Source: CAVVEQ01 sp963802095 (GTDB lineage Bacteria; Chloroflexota; Anaerolineae; Anaerolineales; Anaerolineaceae). Taken from it: a stretch of 64,000 bases of DNA. Position 1 is the first letter of the stretch; each line of letters opens with the position of its first letter. The notes beneath the pieces are model-generated. The model saw nothing but the letters and a program-made list of their open reading frames with translations. It was not told where the DNA came from and ran no database searches. Shown here piece after piece: positions 61,366 through 64,000 of the stretch. The stretch spans positions 36,847-100,846 of the forward strand of contig CAWDHI010000004.1 in the NCBI GenBank assembly GCA_963802095.1. Direction: 5' to 3'. The position numbers and the translations under genes were made by a program.

Positions 61366-61950
61366 CTAGTTTTTTGCTATTACGACAGCATTCCCATTTG
61401 CGGTAACTCCAAAAACATATGGCTGGTAGGTTGTACCCCCGCTAAAATTTGCTGTTTGTGGATCCAGCGTCAAGTAATCAAAATCCACGCCTATCACAGC
61501 ATTGCAACTCAACGCATAAGCTGCTTCCTTCAATTCTGCTAACGCATTCCTCCTAATGATTACCAGAGACTCTAAAAGTTTGTCCTTGATGTTGGTGTCC
61601 GACCCAAAAATAACCATTCCCCTGTCTACCGAGATAGCGTCGTCACCTGAAATATATCCCGAGTATTTTGTAATCGTATAGCCATCAAAATTGAATCCTG
61701 ATGTAATGAGCATGCTAGCCAAGGCGGCTTTTTTGGCATCTGCTGCTTCAATCCTCCTTGCTGCCTCACCAGCAAGATCCTCTAAATGCTTTTTAAAATC
61801 ACTGGCTAGTATATTTATATTAACGCCATCTTTTATCGAAACTCCCATTAGGCCATCATTGATAATAGAGTTGTATTTCGGTTGTAATAAAAATCGTTGA
61901 AATTCATCTTGATTAAAACCAAATCTGTTTGCGCAATCTTTTATTTTCAT
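61366..61950 (-). CDS. YbjQ/UPF0145-like domain protein
   Basis: 194 residues. The C-terminal half (about 85-194) matches the YbjQ pattern: FDGYTITKYSGYISGDDAISVD near its start, then RRNALAELKEAAYALSCNAVIGVDFDYLTL. YbjQ domains form pentamers and are sometimes called heavy-metal-binding, without firm function. The N-terminal 80 residues are helical and unfamiliar. The start overlaps the stop of the zinc-ribbon gene by four bases (ATGA). Confidence 0.8.
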   Translation of the reverse strand: MKIKDCANRFGFNQDEFQRFLLQPKYNSIINDGLMGVSIKDGVNINILASDFKKHLEDLAGEAARRIEAADAKKAALASMLITSGFNFDGYTITKYSGYISGDDAISVDRGMVIFGSDTNIKDKLLESLVIIRRNALAELKEAAYALSCNAVIGVDFDYLTLDPQTANFSGGTTYQPYVFGVTANGNAVVIAKN

Positions 61951-62231
61951 TTTTTGCCTCCCATTACTTTTTTGATCAAGTATTCGACAGCATCAACATT
62001 ACCGGGGTCCATGTCTAATACTAAACTTGCATACCTGCGTGCATTCGCTGGGTCATCTTTACATTTTTGCAACAACATCCGAATATCGTTACCAAGCGAA
62101 ATACTCGACTCTTTCACCACTCTATCTTCAGGCGTCATCAGATACAAAGTATTACAGTATTTACAAATTCTACGCCCATCTCGATCAAAAAACTCTCCAC
62201 CACCACATCTTTCACAAATCTCAATTTTCAT
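61947..62231 (-). CDS. Small zinc-ribbon protein with TPR-like tail
   Basis: 94 residues with GGAGGT upstream. Two CxxC pairs (CERCGG, CKYCNT) form a zinc ribbon in the first 27 residues; the remainder (DIRMLLQKCKDDPANARRYASLVLDMDPGNVDAVEYL) looks like one TPR-type helical pair. It is coupled by overlap to the YbjQ-like gene, so the two probably work together. Confidence 0.75.
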   Translation of the reverse strand: MKIEICERCGGGEFFDRDGRRICKYCNTLYLMTPEDRVVKESSISLGNDIRMLLQKCKDDPANARRYASLVLDMDPGNVDAVEYLIKKVMGGKK

Positions 62232-62313
62232 ATGATGGCTTACCTCCGCAAATATTCATATTTTTCCTAAGATCAGTCGTAGAACAGGCACCATGATTGA
62301 GCCCGAGATCCAT
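62221..62313 (-). CDS. Possible 30-residue leader peptide
   Basis: ATG 62313 is preceded by AGGAGAGGTGG and the short frame (MDLGLNHGACSTTDLRKNMN...) ends at a TGA that lies just inside the zinc-ribbon gene start (ATG 62231). This arrangement would allow translational coupling. No family; could be chance. Confidence 0.3.
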   Translation of the reverse strand: MDLGLNHGACSTTDLRKNMNICGGKPSYEN

Positions 62314-62539
62314 CAACCCCACCTCTCCTTCTTTGTCCGTTCTTTTTTTTAGAGGGGGGATGCTCCCAACTCTTCGCTTTATTATAGATGATTCATTAAT
62401 ACAGAAATATGCTCGGGTTGGTGCCCCGTTCATTTTTTCTGGTCACCGTTTCGGCTAACTTCGGATCTCGTCCTACTTTATCTGATTTGATGTCGGGCAT
62501 ATAATTGGTGCCTGATCAACGATTATTTCAATCGGCTCC
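62314..62539. other. Intergenic region between divergent units
   Basis: It holds a minus-strand TATAAT (62382-62387) that may drive the zinc-ribbon/YbjQ pair. Nothing else is supported. Confidence 0.4.
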
Positions 62540-62567
62540 TTGACACCCCCCCGTTTCCGCCTACAAT
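62540..62567 (+). promoter_or_regulatory. Promoter of the ArsR-type regulator
   Basis: TTGACA (62540-62545), 16-base spacer rich in C, TACAAT (62562-62567), 33 bases before the ATG; AGGA follows as a ribosome-binding site. Confidence 0.75.
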
Positions 62568-62600
62568 TATTTAATATTTTTTAAATGACAGGATGCTCCC

Positions 62601-63248
62601 ATGACCAAAGTGATGGCCGTCGGCAAATACCTCCAGCCGGATGAAGAGTTCGTCATCTCCGACCTCGAGACGATCCACATCGTCTCCGAGCCGCTGCGCC
62701 TGCAGATCCTCGAGATCCTCAAGGAAACCCCCAAAACGGTCAAGATGGTGGCCAAAGAGCTGGGGGTCAACCAGGTGAAGCTCTATTACCACTTCAAGCT
62801 GCTCGAAGAGCACGGCCTGCTGCGCATCACCGAGGAGCGCATGGTCTCGCACCTGATCGAAAAGGTTTATCAGACCCGCGCGCGCTCCATCCGCATCGCC
62901 ACCGACCTGCTCACCTCCGAAAAATCCGTTTCCGAATCCAGCGAGACGCTGCTGGCCTATGTCTTCGATAAGGCCCGCGCGAAATTGAAGAAGGGGCTTC
63001 AGGAGGGCTGGATCGGCAATGACCCTTCCGCCGACCCGCGCCACCACTTCACCGCCCTGCGCGGCTCCATGCGCCTGGCACCCGAGCAGGCTGCCGCCTT
63101 CTTCACCCGCCTGGAAGCGCTGAGCGAGGATTTCTTCGCCCAGGAGTCCAGCCTTCCCTCCGGCGGCGACTGGTACGATTGCGTGGTGGCCATGTACCCG
63201 GTGCGCCTCTCCGCCCCCGTTCAACCAGGCGCGGAAGAGAAAGCCTGA
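62601..63248 (+). CDS. ArsR-type winged-helix transcriptional regulator
   Basis: 215 residues. An ArsR-like HTH (LETIHIVSEPLRLQILEILKETPKTVKMVAKELGVNQVKLYYHFKLLEEHGLL) is followed by a 130-residue helical domain without the usual metal-binding cysteines. It is expected to respond to a signal other than metals. The ABC ATPase gene starts 31 bases downstream, a probable target or cotranscribed unit. Confidence 0.88.
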   Translation: MTKVMAVGKYLQPDEEFVISDLETIHIVSEPLRLQILEILKETPKTVKMVAKELGVNQVKLYYHFKLLEEHGLLRITEERMVSHLIEKVYQTRARSIRIATDLLTSEKSVSESSETLLAYVFDKARAKLKKGLQEGWIGNDPSADPRHHFTALRGSMRLAPEQAAAFFTRLEALSEDFFAQESSLPSGGDWYDCVVAMYPVRLSAPVQPGAEEKA

Positions 63249-63279
63249 ACCCCTCCCCGCCCTCACCCCGGAATCCTTC

Positions 63280-64000
63280 TTGAGCCCCGCCCCCATCCTG
63301 CAGATCGAAAACGTTTCCTTCAGCCACCCGGTGCCGGGTGGTACCCCCGTACCAGCCCTGAGTGGCGTCAGTCTGGCTTTGCGCGAAGGTGAGTTCGCCA
63401 CGCTGCTGGGCGCCAACGGATCGGGGAAATCCACGCTCCTGCGCCTGATGAACGCCCTGCTGTTGCCGGATGAGGGCAGCGTGCGGGTGAACGGGCTGGA
63501 TACACGCGACGGGCAGAGCCTCAAAATGATCCGCTCAACGGTCGGAATGGTCTTCCAGTCCCCCGAGGAGCAGATCATCGCCACCAGCGTGGAGGAGGAT
63601 ATCGCCTTCGGTCTCGAGAACCTGGGACTGCCCACCGCGGAGATCCGCGACCGGGTGGAGAATGCTCTGCGCGTCACCGGGTTGGAATCCGAGCGCAGGC
63701 GCGCACCCCACCTGCTTTCCGCCGGGCAGATGCAGCGCCTGGCACTTGCCGGAGTGCTCGCGATGGAGCCGCGCCTGGTGCTCTTCGACGAGCCCACCAC
63801 CATGATCGATCCCGCCGGGCGGCGGATGCTGATGGAACAGATCCACGCCCTCAAATCCCGCTGCGTGACCGTGGTGCTCATCACCCACCACATGGATGAA
63901 GCCGCCCAGGCGGACCGCGTGATCGTCCTGCGTGCCGGTCGCGTGGAGCTGGATGGCACCCCACACGAGGTCTTCTCCTCCCCCGCCCTGGATGCCTTCG
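63280..64000 (+). CDS. Energy-coupling factor (ECF/CbiO-type) ABC transporter ATP-binding protein, 3' truncated
   Basis: 240 codons from TTG 63280 to the window end without a stop. One complete ABC domain is visible: Walker A GANGSGKST, Q-loop FQSPEEQIIATSVEEDIAFG (the ECF-type Q-helix), signature LSAGQ, Walker B LVLFDEPTTMID and H-loop ITHH. The Q-helix pattern identifies an EcfA-type vitamin or metal importer ATPase. The EcfA2, EcfT and substrate-binding S subunits should lie downstream. Confidence 0.9.
   Translation, partial: MSPAPILQIENVSFSHPVPGGTPVPALSGVSLALREGEFATLLGANGSGKSTLLRLMNALLLPDEGSVRVNGLDTRDGQSLKMIRSTVGMVFQSPEEQIIATSVEEDIAFGLENLGLPTAEIRDRVENALRVTGLESERRRAPHLLSAGQMQRLALAGVLAMEPRLVLFDEPTTMIDPAGRRMLMEQIHALKSRCVTVVLITHHMDEAAQADRVIVLRAGRVELDGTPHEVFSSPALDAF

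Overview
The window most likely comes from a chromosome of an anaerobic, fermentative member of the Chloroflexota, class Anaerolineae. This is inferred from gene content: a YtfQ/LacI/SorC-controlled sugar diet, an ADP-forming acyl-CoA synthetase, an aldehyde:ferredoxin oxidoreductase, a beta-propeller histidine kinase, Flp pilins and frequent TTG/GTG starts. No rRNA, tRNA, CRISPR array or replication origin was found. The window is mostly ordinary metabolic chromosome with a few accessory pieces. Region 1 (1-5.5 kb, plus strand): a CoA-transferase subunit cut by the window edge, a 2[4Fe-4S] ferredoxin, an IclR regulator, malic enzyme, a two-subunit class I fumarase-type hydratase and a second IclR regulator. 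This looks like a small C4/C5 organic-acid catabolic unit. Region 2 (5.6-19.4 kb, minus strand): an L-arabinose island. A LacI-type regulator (frameshifted as read) precedes a YtfQ-RT-YjfF type ABC importer, a lipoprotein, a TlpA-like thioredoxin, CcdA, a zinc alcohol dehydrogenase and araB-araD-araA. One permease carries an extra membrane anchor and a cysteine-bearing domain. Region 3 (19.6-24 kb, minus strand): a SorC-family regulator followed by E1-alpha, E1-beta and E2 of a 2-oxoacid/acetoin dehydrogenase complex, with a strong promoter and a palindromic operator. Region 4 (24-36 kb): mixed genes, namely a PIG-L deacetylase with an MFS transporter, a YoaP-type acetyltransferase, an alkyltransferase-like DNA repair protein, a solitary frameshifted tyrosine recombinase, an asparaginase, a frameshifted M1 peptidase lipoprotein, flavoproteins and the ADP-forming acyl-CoA synthetase. 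Region 5 (36.2-45.8 kb): a tandem duplication of a 48-residue Flp pilin gene, each copy with its own RBS and terminator. It is followed by the most interesting gene, a peroxiredoxin-glutaredoxin fusion whose peroxidatic cysteine codon is an in-frame TGA, probably selenocysteine. Then come ribokinase, flavodoxin, a GH1 glucosidase, a YihY membrane protein, MaoC and SCP2 proteins, the tungsten AOR and an alpha/alpha-toroid protein. Region 6 (45.9-64 kb): membrane proteins, an MBL hydrolase, a frameshifted DUF885 lipoprotein, a glycosyltransferase with a MarR regulator (near-ideal promoter plus a 31-bp palindrome), and a two-component system with a 14-repeat sensor lipoprotein. It continues with a PadR/HAAS pair, two copies of a short dispersed inverted repeat, a YbjQ-like protein, an ArsR-type regulator and the start of an ECF-type ABC ATPase. 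Four genes (lacI, integrase, M1 peptidase, DUF885) are each split by a single-base frame change. These may be real lesions or base-calling errors, and this caveat also applies to the TGA-containing peroxiredoxin.
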